64,000 nt of DNA from Parapedobacter sp035556095 (GTDB lineage Bacteria; Bacteroidota; Bacteroidia; Sphingobacteriales; Sphingobacteriaceae), in NCBI RefSeq assembly GCF_035556095.1, contig NZ_DATMFT010000018.1:248001-312000 (forward strand). The letters run 5' to 3'. The notes under the pieces are model-generated. The model ran no database searches. It was not told the DNA's origin and was given only the letters and a program-made list of their open reading frames with translations. Position numbers and translations under genes: made by a program. This document shows, in pieces, positions 17,659 to 26,295 of this stretch (its first letter is position 1; each line of letters begins with the position of its first letter).

Positions 17659-20118
17659 TTACCTTAATAAACTTACGACTACAGCGGCCATCGAGGTCAC
17701 TACGCTCCCCATACTAATCCATGCTTGTACGCTTAGTGGCTCACGCTCCGGTTTGGCAGGCACGATGATTTCACTGCCGGGCTGCACTTTGGGATATCCC
17801 CAAATGGAACCTTCAACTGCTCCATTAGCGTGTTGCACAAACGTTTTCCGCTTATGCGCATCGGCGGTAAAGCCACCGGCTTGATTAATGTAATACTTTA
17901 GTGATTTTCCTTTTTGATATACAATCCGGTTGGGATTGAGTACCTGCCCCCGCACAATCACCGTGCGCAATTGCCGTGGTACCACAATGACATCTTCGTC
18001 TTCCAACGGGATGTCGTATTTGCGGTTGCCGTCGAGTATTTTATCCAACTTGATACCTACGTAGTTACTAAAATATAGGCTGGTTGCCGCACTATCTTGC
18101 CGAATGTTCTCTAACGCTAAACTTTGTATTTCTGCTTCTTCTCTCTCCAGCTCCGCTAATTCACGCTTTGCTTGGCCCGTCAACGCGCTATTGCCCCGCG
18201 CCACCATCGCATCTGACGCCTTGCGCTGCAACGAGGCACCGGGCAGGTAGGCAAATTCAGTAACACCGCCTGCACGGCGGATGAGATCGGAAATGGTCTC
18301 ATCCTTTTTAAGCAGCGCGTATTCGCCAGGCATGTTTACCTCGCCTTCAATACGTACCATGCGTTGCACTTGGTAACCGGTGCTGGTATGCACACTTACC
18401 ATATCAAACGGTTCTAACACGAAACCGGATTGCAAAGCTTCCTCACGATTGTCGAATTTAACGCGCACCAGCTCGGCAGTAGTGGAGTCTTGCACGTTCG
18501 TATTACGGCGTATCCGCCGAGCCACGTCGACATACTCGATGTTGGCTGCCTCAGCCAACCCCCCACTCATCTGGATGAGGCTACCAAGGGTCATCTGCTC
18601 TACAAAAGGAAACTGCCCCGGCCGACGTACCTGCCCGCTGATAGAAACGGTGTATTCCTCGCGCAGGTCGAAAATGGAAGAGACAATGATGCGGTCTTCC
18701 CGCTGCAGCACATGGTCGGCCTGCTCGTTGCCAGCCATCAGGTCGTTGAGGTTAACGGTAATCAGCTCCTGCGTATTGTCGGGCTTCAATCGGTTGATGT
18801 ATGCCCGGGCCATAAACGCGTCTTCCTTGAGGCCATCGGCGCGCTGGATGAGCTGCCGCAACGTGAGGCCCTCGGTCAGTGCGTACTTGCCAGGGCGGAA
18901 CACGGCGCCTTCGATCTCTACGCGGTTGGCGTACCGATCAAGCACTTCCTCCACAATATACTGGTCGCCATTCTGGGGCGTGTAGGTATCGTAATCATCG
19001 GCGTAGATATCGGCCACACTACGTTCCCGATCGGTAATCTGCAGCACCTTCACTTTAGCGGAGTATGCCTCGGGGGCGAATTCGCCGGCGAAACCGAGTA
19101 CATCGGCCAGCGACTCATTGGGGAGCGGCTCAAAGATACCCGGATTATTGACCAGTCCTTCTACCGAGACGTGCCGATTAAAGACAGGGATGTGAATCAC
19201 ATCGCCCGCTTCCAGTCGCACATTACCAGGTTGAACGCCCTTGGTTAGGAAGTCGTACGTGTCGATAGTCTCAACAACTTGGTTGTTACGGATAAGCTGG
19301 ATGTTCCGATAGGTACCTTTGGTCGATGGGCCGCCAGCGGCATAAAGTGCATTGAACACGTTCGCCAGCGACGGCAATGTATAAGTACCGGGCCGGGTAA
19401 CGAAACCCGTGAGGGTAACCTTGATGCTGCGGATATCGCCAAGTGTGAGCGATAACCGGGTGCTACCAGACCGCAGCTGGGGATAGGTACCTTGCATCTG
19501 CTGCCTGATTTTGTCGCTCGCGGCTTCGATGGTGAGGCCGGCAACCGATACAATACCGACGTACTCGATGTTGACAGTTCCTTCCTGCGAAACGGGCAGT
19601 TGGTAGCTGGCTACGTTATCGCCGGTAAGGTCGAGCAGCAGTTGATCGCCGGTACCGATGACATACCCTTTGGGTGTGGGGATATTAAGGTTGGGCTCAA
19701 ACCGGATATTGTTATTGCGGAAAAGCTCGGAACCGAAGATAGCAAGGCCGGTATCATCTTGTTGCACTTGCTCTTGCGAAGCACCCTCTACCACGTCAAC
19801 TTCTTGGGTAACGCTACGACCAGTGTCATCGGGCGTGACAATATCGTTTGCCCGCGTACCACCAAGCTTCTGCTGCCGCACGGTGGTGATGCGGTCACGG
19901 AGCTTTTGCTGCTCGCCGGCGACCATGCCGCGCTGGCCAAGGCTTTGGATGAGCTGCTCATCATTCAACCCGCGCTTCTCCGCTTCAGTAATGATGCGAA
20001 GTACCTGCTCATCGGAAAGTTGCTCCACACGTACTTTGGAAACATCGGGGATTTGGGTTTGCGCCTGGGCGGTGATTAAGCAGAAAAGCCCTGCCAGCAA
20101 TATGAGGTATCGCATCAT
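17659..20118 (-). CDS. SLBB-domain polysaccharide export protein (Wza-like)
   Basis: From the double ATG at 20118/20115 the product is about 819 residues and begins with a signal peptide MMRYLILLAGLFCLITAQAQ. A start further upstream at 20223 would add 35 residues with no signal-like features, and the promoter-like box at 20162-20169 lies inside that extension. After the signal come a helical stretch, a polysaccharide-export domain (PTPKGYVIGTGDQLLLDLTG), and several SLBB repeats, each with a G-x-V-x-x-PG-x-Y pattern such as LTGFVTRPGTYTLP, VEGLVNNPGIFEPL, IEGAVFRPGKYAL, ISGQVRRPGQFPF and IEGEVNMPGEYALL. The C-terminus has a hydrophobic segment near 835-850. It should form the outer-membrane channel for the polymer. 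It is much longer than Escherichia coli Wza, as is usual for Bacteroidota members with more SLBB repeats. Confidence 0.92.
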   Translation of the reverse strand: MMRYLILLAGLFCLITAQAQTQIPDVSKVRVEQLSDEQVLRIITEAEKRGLNDEQLIQSLGQRGMVAGEQQKLRDRITTVRQQKLGGTRANDIVTPDDTGRSVTQEVDVVEGASQEQVQQDDTGLAIFGSELFRNNNIRFEPNLNIPTPKGYVIGTGDQLLLDLTGDNVASYQLPVSQEGTVNIEYVGIVSVAGLTIEAASDKIRQQMQGTYPQLRSGSTRLSLTLGDIRSIKVTLTGFVTRPGTYTLPSLANVFNALYAAGGPSTKGTYRNIQLIRNNQVVETIDTYDFLTKGVQPGNVRLEAGDVIHIPVFNRHVSVEGLVNNPGIFEPLPNESLADVLGFAGEFAPEAYSAKVKVLQITDRERSVADIYADDYDTYTPQNGDQYIVEEVLDRYANRVEIEGAVFRPGKYALTEGLTLRQLIQRADGLKEDAFMARAYINRLKPDNTQELITVNLNDLMAGNEQADHVLQREDRIIVSSIFDLREEYTVSISGQVRRPGQFPFVEQMTLGSLIQMSGGLAEAANIEYVDVARRIRRNTNVQDSTTAELVRVKFDNREEALQSGFVLEPFDMVSVHTSTGYQVQRMVRIEGEVNMPGEYALLKKDETISDLIRRAGGVTEFAYLPGASLQRKASDAMVARGNSALTGQAKRELAELEREEAEIQSLALENIRQDSAATSLYFSNYVGIKLDKILDGNRKYDIPLEDEDVIVVPRQLRTVIVRGQVLNPNRIVYQKGKSLKYYINQAGGFTADAHKRKTFVQHANGAVEGSIWGYPKVQPGSEIIVPAKPEREPLSVQAWISMGSVVTSMAAVVVSLLR

Positions 20119-20161
20119 CGATTTACTCGCTAGTGGTATGTTATGTAACGTTCGAATGGGG

Positions 20162-20169
20162 CAAAGGTA
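20162..20169 (-). promoter_or_regulatory. -7 promoter element of the SLBB-wzz operon
   Basis: The minus strand reads TACCTTTG here, matching TAnnTTTG, about 43 bases before the preferred ATG at 20118. No clear -33 TTTG stands at the right distance. Confidence 0.45.
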
Positions 20170-20281
20170 CATTTTTTTTGCTTTACCCGAAGCGCCACGA
20201 ATCGGGAAATCACTTTGCTCCATCCGCTTCCGTTACAGCGAAAACTGGGCCAAAGTTTGGCTTGCTTTAGTATCCAAAGTT

Positions 20282-21313
20282 TTAGGACACCCGCTCAAAC
20301 TTATAAGGATACACCTTGCCCGATGCCCACTGCGGCACATACACGTTTTCGTCCCGGTCTACACATACATCGTGCGGATGCACAAACAAGGAGCTCTGCT
20401 GGGCCATCGGTTGGAGCTCATCGCCCGTATAGACTGGCGGCGTACCGCCGATGTTGCTGACTACGCGGTTGTTTTCATCCAGGATGGTCACGAAGCCGCT
20501 GCCAGCCGTATCCATATCGGGCGACCGCAATACCGCGGAATAAAGATGGGTACCATGGATCACCGGCCGACACACGCAGGCGCCGGGCAACGCGATGATC
20601 TCTATTAGTTCGCCGGCCAGCGTAAACCGTTTGAAACATTGGCGCGGACGATCCGTAACTAACAACGTGGGGGTATCTGTACGGTGATCAATGCACACGC
20701 CATGGGCGGTCTCGAAGTATTGGTCGCCCTCGCCCTTGCCGCCAAACCAGCTTTTGAGTTTCCCTTGGGCATCATACACGAAGATGTACTGCCTGCCATA
20801 CCCATCGGCCACATAGATGTCGCCATTCGGCGCTACGGCGGTTTCGGTGGGTATAAACGATTCCGCTTTGTCGTAAAGCTCCGATTCAAGGGGTGCGTCA
20901 AGCGTCCACAGCACCTTGCCGTCCAGCGTGGTTTTATACACCTGGTGCCTCGCTGTATCGGTAATCAGCAGGAACTCATCCCGCCCCTCACCGGCCAGGG
21001 TGAGCCCGTGAGCTCCGGGGAAATCGTGGCCCCAACTGGTGAGCAGCTTGCCGCTGGTATTGTACACCAGCACGTTATTGCGCGTTTCGTTCGTGAGCAG
21101 CAAAAGGCGCCCGCGACGGTCTTGTACCATCTCGTGGCAATCGTTTACCGGATATTTGCCATTGTCTAGTACGCCCCACCCGTTAACCTGCTTATAGGTC
21201 ATCCCGTTATGACCGTACAAGGGGTCTGCGCCCGCAAAGGCGTTGATTACAGGGGTGGCGGCCAGCGCCGTGGCGGCAGCGGTAGATTGGGCAATGAATG
21301 TTCTTCTGTTCAT
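20282..21313 (-). CDS. Exported NHL-repeat beta-propeller protein
   Basis: This 343-residue protein begins MNRRTFIAQSTAAATALAA, a signal of the twin-arginine type (NRRTF). The mature part is built of repeated blade-like segments with patterns such as HGLTLAGEGRDEFLLITDT, TAVAPNGDIYVADGYG, HGVCIDHRTDTPTLLVTD and HDVCVDRDENVYVPQW, as in six-bladed NHL/SMP-30-like propellers. Conserved H and D residues in these blades may bind metal. It should be periplasmic or surface-exposed. Proteins of this kind in Bacteroidota often sit in carbohydrate or iron-related loci, but its ligand or reaction is unknown. It lies 58 bases or more after nothing but the toxin-antitoxin pair and may be transcribed alone. 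Confidence 0.8.
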   Translation of the reverse strand: MNRRTFIAQSTAAATALAATPVINAFAGADPLYGHNGMTYKQVNGWGVLDNGKYPVNDCHEMVQDRRGRLLLLTNETRNNVLVYNTSGKLLTSWGHDFPGAHGLTLAGEGRDEFLLITDTARHQVYKTTLDGKVLWTLDAPLESELYDKAESFIPTETAVAPNGDIYVADGYGRQYIFVYDAQGKLKSWFGGKGEGDQYFETAHGVCIDHRTDTPTLLVTDRPRQCFKRFTLAGELIEIIALPGACVCRPVIHGTHLYSAVLRSPDMDTAGSGFVTILDENNRVVSNIGGTPPVYTGDELQPMAQQSSLFVHPHDVCVDRDENVYVPQWASGKVYPYKFERVS

Positions 21314-21342
21314 GACTAAGGTGCTTGAAGGGTTACTAGAGA

Positions 21343-21624
21343 TTACTTATCGCCATAGTGTCCTTTAGCAGACACTACGGTAACAATCACTTCGAGTTCG
21401 TTGATTCTATAAACTAGTCTGTCTTTTGAATTAATACGTCTTGACCAGAAACCTGCTAATTCATATTTGAGTTGCTCAGGGTTGCCCGTACCAGTTTCGG
21501 GATGTTCCTCCAACTCGACAAAGATGGTATCTATTTTTTTGATGTCTGCTTTATTGCCCGATTTATGGATATCAGCAAGTTGCTTTTTCGCCTTTTTCTC
21601 GACGTCTATAAAATATCTGCCCAT
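21343..21624 (-). CDS. YoeB/RelE-type ribosome-dependent mRNA interferase toxin
   Basis: This 93-residue protein begins MGRYFIDVEKKAKKQLADI and contains NPEQLKYELAGFWSRRINSKDRLVYRI, the core pattern of YoeB/Txe toxins (L-x-G-x-W-S-R-R-I-x-x-x-x-R-L-V-Y). It ends AKGHYGDK, matching the C-terminal HY of YoeB, which contributes to catalysis. Toxins of this kind cut mRNA in the ribosomal A site. The gene overlaps the antitoxin gene by 19 bases, as is usual for such pairs. It is richer in A+T than the genes on either side. Confidence 0.85.
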   Translation of the reverse strand: MGRYFIDVEKKAKKQLADIHKSGNKADIKKIDTIFVELEEHPETGTGNPEQLKYELAGFWSRRINSKDRLVYRINELEVIVTVVSAKGHYGDK

Positions 21625-21821
21625 ATATTTTTGGCGTCTTTAATCCGGATAACATTCCCTTTTTTTGCAGATTTGTCAGCTTCCAAGACTCGCTTTACAA
21701 ATTCAGGTTGATACGGACTGTCAGTTGATTTGGTCTCGAAATCCATCTTCAATGCCTTGGCAAATGCCTTTAATGCAGCCAATTGTTCTTTATTTTTGGG
21801 ATGAATTACTACTGCTTCCAT
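21606..21821 (-). CDS. DUF2683-family antitoxin
   Basis: The product of about 71 residues starts MEAVVIHPKNKEQLAALKAF. The preferred start is the ATG at 21821; a GTG directly before it is in frame. The N-terminal strand-helix unit resembles those of two other antitoxin-like genes in the window (35624 and 62896). The C-terminal part (VIRIKDAKNIWADIL) is the likely toxin-binding tail, because it is placed as in other YoeB partners. It should neutralise the toxin encoded downstream and repress its own promoter; the second role is inferred from the family. Confidence 0.78.
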   Translation of the reverse strand: MEAVVIHPKNKEQLAALKAFAKALKMDFETKSTDSPYQPEFVKRVLEADKSAKKGNVIRIKDAKNIWADIL

Positions 21822-21825
21822 CACG

Positions 21826-21833
21826 CAAATTTA
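21826..21833 (-). promoter_or_regulatory. -7 promoter element of the YoeB-type module
   Basis: The minus strand reads TAAATTTG, only 4 bases before the ATG at 21821. If this is the promoter, the message would begin at or next to the start codon. Confidence 0.4.
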
Positions 21834-21882
21834 ACGAAATGTTTCTGCAAAACAACGCCCTTCTTCATTGTTTTGATCTTTT

Positions 21883-21914
21883 CTTTGATTTTGTCTTCAA
21901 AACAAGTACCTTTG
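21883..21914 (+). promoter_or_regulatory. Promoter of the ECF sigma factor gene
   Basis: TTTG at 21883-21886 is followed after 20 bases by TACCTTTG at 21907-21914, a full match to the Bacteroidota housekeeping promoter form. It lies 44 bases before the ATG at 21959. Confidence 0.6.
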
Positions 21915-21958
21915 GGTATCCCAATTGACCTGGGTCCGGCTTGCCGGACTACAATGAA

Positions 21959-22555
21959 ATGATACAAACGGAAAACCTCATTGCTGAAGAAACCTTGATT
22001 GGCCTTAGCGCCGGCTCGCGAAAAGATTTCATGGTGGTATACGATGTTTTCCAGAAAAAGCTCTTCGCCTTTGCCTACCATTACCTCCGCGATAAAGACC
22101 TGGCCGAAGACGTGACGCAGACGGTATTCATGAAAATCTGGGAAACCCGCCACCGGATAAACCCCAAGTTGCCCTTTGTGGGCTACCTCTACCGCATTAC
22201 GCGGAATGAAGTCTTCAACGAACTCCACACCATCGCCAAACGTGAACGGGCGAAAGCAGGTGTGGCTACCGCTTCGCCTGAGCCGACGGAGCAAGCGGTA
22301 GATACGATTTTACAGCACCGGGAGTACGACGCCGTGCTCGAAGAAGCCATACAGGCACTGCCCCCGCAGCGACAGCGGATATTCAGGATGTGCCGCCTGG
22401 ATGGGCTAACCTACCGCGACGCTGCCGCACAGTTGGGCATCTCTTACTACACCGTAAAAGAACACATGACGCTGGCCACGCAGGCCATAAAAAAACACCT
22501 CAACAGGAATGAGGTGTTTATCGTGTTTCTAGCCATGGTTTACAGCATCACCTGA
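21959..22555 (+). CDS. ECF-type RNA polymerase sigma-70 factor
   Basis: From the ATG at 21959 the product has about 198 residues; a TTG six codons upstream is an alternative. The sigma-2 region contains FAFAYHYLRDKDLAEDVTQT and VFMKIWETRH. The sigma-4 region contains LPPQRQRIFRMCRLDGLTYR and DAAAQLGISYYTVKEHM, a helix-turn-helix. This is the Bacteroidota family of ECF factors that pair with FecR-like anti-sigma proteins. The gene runs toward the first SusC/SusD operon and its end overlaps the end of the last gene there by 16 bases. No other sigma gene lies near the FecR gene at 34037-35134, so this is its probable partner. A C-terminal hydrophobic tail (VFIVFLAMVYSIT) is slightly unusual. Confidence 0.9.
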   Translation: MIQTENLIAEETLIGLSAGSRKDFMVVYDVFQKKLFAFAYHYLRDKDLAEDVTQTVFMKIWETRHRINPKLPFVGYLYRITRNEVFNELHTIAKRERAKAGVATASPEPTEQAVDTILQHREYDAVLEEAIQALPPQRQRIFRMCRLDGLTYRDAAAQLGISYYTVKEHMTLATQAIKKHLNRNEVFIVFLAMVYSIT

Positions 22556-24570
22556 ATCGTTTCTCCCGGCTGCAAGGTGTACGTTTTGAATGATGTTCCG
22601 CCGCGCAGCAACGCCACGGTAAGCTTACCTGCTGCCCGCTCCACGCGGATATCAAACGGCTGTCCGCCGAATGCGCCCACATTGTTCAGTTCCATATGGC
22701 CCCATCCATCGGGCAACCGGGGCGTCATCGAAAAGCGCTGGAAACCGGTGGGCCGGATGCCGAAGATGCCCTCTGTAAAGATGCGGCAAAACAGCGCGCT
22801 CTCCGCCGACAGGTGGCGCTGGCTCCCCTCGGGCCACGCCTCGATGGGATACGGTACATGCTCGCCCAGCAGTCGGGTGGCCGAATAATGGGCCAGGTAG
22901 TCCGATGCTTTTTCGATTTCGCCGGCCGCGAAGATACCCCGCAGTGCATAGAGCGTAGACCGGTCCCAGAAGGTTTCCGTGCCGGCCTGCGTGAGCAGGC
23001 CGTCGTTCGTCCATAGGCGGGGCGAAAGCAATGCATCGATGGTGCCGGGTGCGCGGTTGTAGATGCCTACCGTGAGCGGGATGCAGATCCACGACCGCAA
23101 CACGTCGTTGCCGGCATAGTAGCGGTAGGTTTCAAAGCCTTCTACCGTCGCACCGAAGTGCTGTTCGATGGCCGCGCGCATACGTTTCGCCTCGCTGCGG
23201 TAACCGTTGGCTACCCGGCGCGGCAACCGCAGTTCTTCTGCCAGGTAAGCGGCCGACACCAGGGCGTCGTAATACAGCGAAGAAGTGCACAGGTTCGCAT
23301 CGCCCGCTGGGAAGCGGCCTTCCAGCTCATCGCTGTCGGATGCCACCACCCCCTGGTCGTTGATTTTACGCCGGGAGAACTCCAGGCACCACTCAATCAG
23401 CGGCCACAGTTCCTCCGCCTCATCGCGGTCTGCCCGTGCCAGTGCATAACGTGCCGCGCCATACGCAATCATGGCCGCATCGCCGCGGTCGCCCGCACCG
23501 GCCCAGATGTCGTCGCCCTCAGCGATGATGGAACTGGGGATGGGTTTGAATTCGGGATTCATGAACCGCGCGAAATGGCGGAAGGCGTTCAACGCCGAGG
23601 CGTTGCCGATATTGTAATGTAGGAACGGGAAAAACGGATTAATGTACTCGGCTTGGTCGTTAGCCCAGATGGCGGCGTAATACGACTCGCCTCCCGGCCC
23701 GTGCATGTATCCCCCTTTAGTGTTGAAAATACTTTCCGCTGCCCGGATCTTGGCAAAGGCAAACGCGGTATTCAACGTCTCGTTGGGCGAATGGAACACC
23801 AGCTTGGACCATAGTTGGTCCACAAAAGCGGTGCGCGTCTGCTCGGCCGCCGCAACATCCACGGCCACGGCTACTTGGTTATCGCTATAAGCTTGGATAG
23901 TCACGTCGAAGTAGCAAACCTCACCGGGTTTGAGATGTTGCACCTCGCCCGGCGGCGCATGGAGCTGTGCAAGCAGCGTATAGCTGCCGGATACGCCCTT
24001 GGCAGGATCGGTATGGTACACGGCCTGCTGCGTGGGCACGGCGAGCTCAATGGTGTGGTCGCTGATATTCTTGATGGCGTAGCGTTCGCAGAAAACGGGC
24101 TGGTCCATCGCCGGGAAGTACGTGCGGGTAAGCTCCACGAGGGCAGGGCCTGTACTGGAGGGGTTATCGCCGATACCCAGCTCGCTCACCACCGAAAGCA
24201 GGCCGTTGAGGCGCATGGATTTGACGGTCTCGCGGTTGAGCGACCGGCCATTCACCTGCAGCTGCGACACGTAGTCGATGCCAAACCGCCGCATGAGGCT
24301 GGCGTGGGTATTGTTGGGGATGGTGCGCAGCATAGGCCACACGAGCGAACGCTCCAGGCTGAATGACCCGTCGGCATTGACGCCATAGCGCAACACGGCC
24401 GACAGGTACTGGCCGCTCATTTCGATGTGGTCGTAATGCGGAACGCGGCCATCCACGTCCCAGCGAATACCGCCGTCGGTATCGATTTGCCAACGCTGCT
24501 GCGCGGTAAGCCCCCCGGGCATGCAGCAGGTCCATAAGAAAATAAAAAGATAAGTGATTGGGTTCTTCAT
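22540..24570 (-). CDS. Six-hairpin (alpha/alpha)6 glycosidase, secreted
   Basis: This 676-residue protein has a signal peptide (ending near GGLTAQQ), an N-terminal beta-sandwich of about 230 residues, and a long helical domain of the six-hairpin glycosidase superfamily. Acidic candidates lie in YYAAIWANDQAEYINPFFPF, SIIAEGDDIWAGAGDRGDAA and GTETFWDRSTLYAL. A C-terminal small beta domain follows (LNNVGAFGGQPFDIRV). The overall plan resembles GH78-like alpha-L-rhamnosidases and related families, but I cannot assign a numbered family. It should act on an oligosaccharide in the periplasm. Its start overlaps the stop of the beta-helix gene as ATGA, and its end overlaps the convergent sigma gene by 16 bases. 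Confidence 0.8.
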   Translation of the reverse strand: MKNPITYLFIFLWTCCMPGGLTAQQRWQIDTDGGIRWDVDGRVPHYDHIEMSGQYLSAVLRYGVNADGSFSLERSLVWPMLRTIPNNTHASLMRRFGIDYVSQLQVNGRSLNRETVKSMRLNGLLSVVSELGIGDNPSSTGPALVELTRTYFPAMDQPVFCERYAIKNISDHTIELAVPTQQAVYHTDPAKGVSGSYTLLAQLHAPPGEVQHLKPGEVCYFDVTIQAYSDNQVAVAVDVAAAEQTRTAFVDQLWSKLVFHSPNETLNTAFAFAKIRAAESIFNTKGGYMHGPGGESYYAAIWANDQAEYINPFFPFLHYNIGNASALNAFRHFARFMNPEFKPIPSSIIAEGDDIWAGAGDRGDAAMIAYGAARYALARADRDEAEELWPLIEWCLEFSRRKINDQGVVASDSDELEGRFPAGDANLCTSSLYYDALVSAAYLAEELRLPRRVANGYRSEAKRMRAAIEQHFGATVEGFETYRYYAGNDVLRSWICIPLTVGIYNRAPGTIDALLSPRLWTNDGLLTQAGTETFWDRSTLYALRGIFAAGEIEKASDYLAHYSATRLLGEHVPYPIEAWPEGSQRHLSAESALFCRIFTEGIFGIRPTGFQRFSMTPRLPDGWGHMELNNVGAFGGQPFDIRVERAAGKLTVALLRGGTSFKTYTLQPGETIQVML

Positions 24571-26291
24571 TGCTGTTTGTTATCGTTGATGATTACCGGA
24601 AGTGAGCCGTTGCCTTGTACGGTTACGTTGGCGCTGTGTTCCACCAGCACGGCGCGGTCGCTGCCGCTGATGGCGTTGTAGCTCACGGAAGCACCATCCG
24701 TGCCCGACACGTAGATGGCTTGCCCTCCAGTAGCTTGGATGGTGTTGTTGCGGATGATAATGTTTTTGTTGAGCGGTGGTGGTGGACCGTCGATCCCGGA
24801 TACGTCGATATTCACGGCCGTGCCGGTCTGCCTGCCGTGGCCGTAGCCACAATCCACGATCCAATTGTTTTCGATGACGACGTCGGTCACCGGACCGCTT
24901 TCACGCCAGCCGCTTTCGGCGCCAAGCTGGATGGCCGTACCGCTGCTCTGCTGGATGGTATTGCCGGCGATACGTACCCGGTTGGTTTTGATGAGGTAAG
25001 CGCGCGCCAGATGGCTACGCACCGTGTTGTTGGTGATCTCGACGGCCGGCCGGCGGGTTTCGTTAGTGAGGTAATGGCTGGCCGCGTCGCCCGAAAACGG
25101 CCGGTCGAGTTGCACGGACACCCGCCACTCCCCGCGGCTGGTGTCTACGCCACGTACCGTATACGTGGTTGCCGGCTTTAGCGATTCCCGATCCACCAGC
25201 GACAACGTATCGCCCACATCGGGGAAATCCAGCGACAGTGCATGGAGATCCGCCTGCTCCACCGCGATGTCTACCCAACCGTTGCGTGTGGCATCCGGGT
25301 ACAGCGTGTAATAATAGTTGTGGATGTTGGTGCAGTCATCGCCCTGCCCGCCAAACTTGCAGGCATCAAGCACGATACGCCCTTTGCAACTGGTAAAGTG
25401 CGTGGCATCGGTGTTGGTAGACACCACACCGCCCGGTTCGGGGATGACCTGTAGGTTGCGCAGGAAGATGTCTTCGCTGCGGTGGCCCACCACACCCATA
25501 CCGGGCTGGCTGTGGATGGTCACATCTGCGAGGGTGATATTCTTCGATTCCTTGATGAGGATTCCCGCCCGGTAGTGCGCCGAATGCCTAAAAATGCACA
25601 GGTCGCCCGGCTGCGGCTTGGCCCCCGAGAATACCCGGATGGTAGTATCGTTGAGCCACTCCTTTTTATCGTGCCAGGCACCGGTGTATACGCGTACTTT
25701 CGACACATCGTAGAAATGGATGCGGCCGGTCACGGTGCTGTCGAGCATCGCATAACGGCCGGTGTCCACCTGCATATCGAAATAGCTGTCGGTTACCGCG
25801 CCGATAACTCCGACGGTATGGGGTGGCCGCTTATAGGTAAGCGTAAGCCCGTTGATGCGTAGGTTTTCGGCATCGGTGATGGACACAGCCTCATACCACC
25901 CTTCCAGCACCAGGGTCGCCCCCGCGGCTTCTACGGTCACTCCCCGGCTACCGGCGAGGTCTAAAGCGATGACGTAAGGGGCATCGGGCTTGAATAAGCG
26001 ACCTTGCACATCTTCGCCATACTGGCCGCTGATAGCCTCGTACTCGATGCGACGTGCCTCATCATCACTAAACCGGTACACACCTGGCGGGAAGTAGACC
26101 GTTGCGCCGGGCTGGCTCCGGGCAGCAGCCATCGCCTTTCGGAGCGCAGTTGCATCGTTTTGGCCATCGTCTGGATAGGCGCCGTATGCGGTGACGTCAA
26201 TCCGGTTTGCGGTGATGCTGTTCGCATTGGAAATGTGCGGGCCGGATAGGGCTAACGCCAACCCAAGCATGCTCATGTGAATTTTCACCAT
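24567..26291 (-). CDS. Right-handed beta-helix protein (pectate-lyase-3/GH28-like), secreted
   Basis: This 574-residue protein begins with a signal peptide and then RIDVTAYGAYPDDGQNDATAL, the classic opening of pectate-lyase superfamily (Pectate_lyase_3) proteins. It continues with YFPPGVYRF and many parallel beta-helix coils, for example NLRINGLTLTYK, NITLADVTIHSQPGMGVVGH, FTSCKGRIVLDACKFGGQGD and NIIIRNNTIQATGGQAIYVS. A D-D pair in GGQGDDCTNIHN could be catalytic, as in GH28-related enzymes. The function is probably glycan cleavage in the periplasm; lyase versus hydrolase cannot be decided. It is 4 bases after the metallopeptidase gene and overlaps the next gene by 4 bases. Confidence 0.85.
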   Translation of the reverse strand: MVKIHMSMLGLALALSGPHISNANSITANRIDVTAYGAYPDDGQNDATALRKAMAAARSQPGATVYFPPGVYRFSDDEARRIEYEAISGQYGEDVQGRLFKPDAPYVIALDLAGSRGVTVEAAGATLVLEGWYEAVSITDAENLRINGLTLTYKRPPHTVGVIGAVTDSYFDMQVDTGRYAMLDSTVTGRIHFYDVSKVRVYTGAWHDKKEWLNDTTIRVFSGAKPQPGDLCIFRHSAHYRAGILIKESKNITLADVTIHSQPGMGVVGHRSEDIFLRNLQVIPEPGGVVSTNTDATHFTSCKGRIVLDACKFGGQGDDCTNIHNYYYTLYPDATRNGWVDIAVEQADLHALSLDFPDVGDTLSLVDRESLKPATTYTVRGVDTSRGEWRVSVQLDRPFSGDAASHYLTNETRRPAVEITNNTVRSHLARAYLIKTNRVRIAGNTIQQSSGTAIQLGAESGWRESGPVTDVVIENNWIVDCGYGHGRQTGTAVNIDVSGIDGPPPPLNKNIIIRNNTIQATGGQAIYVSGTDGASVSYNAISGSDRAVLVEHSANVTVQGNGSLPVIINDNKQQ

Positions 26292-26295
26292 CGTT

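Noticed and set aside
18430..19248. Long open frame on the plus strand opposite the SLBB export gene (272 codons)
   Set aside because: It mirrors a G+C-rich gene with clear SLBB motifs on the other strand; its protein has no recognisable content and no sensible start context.
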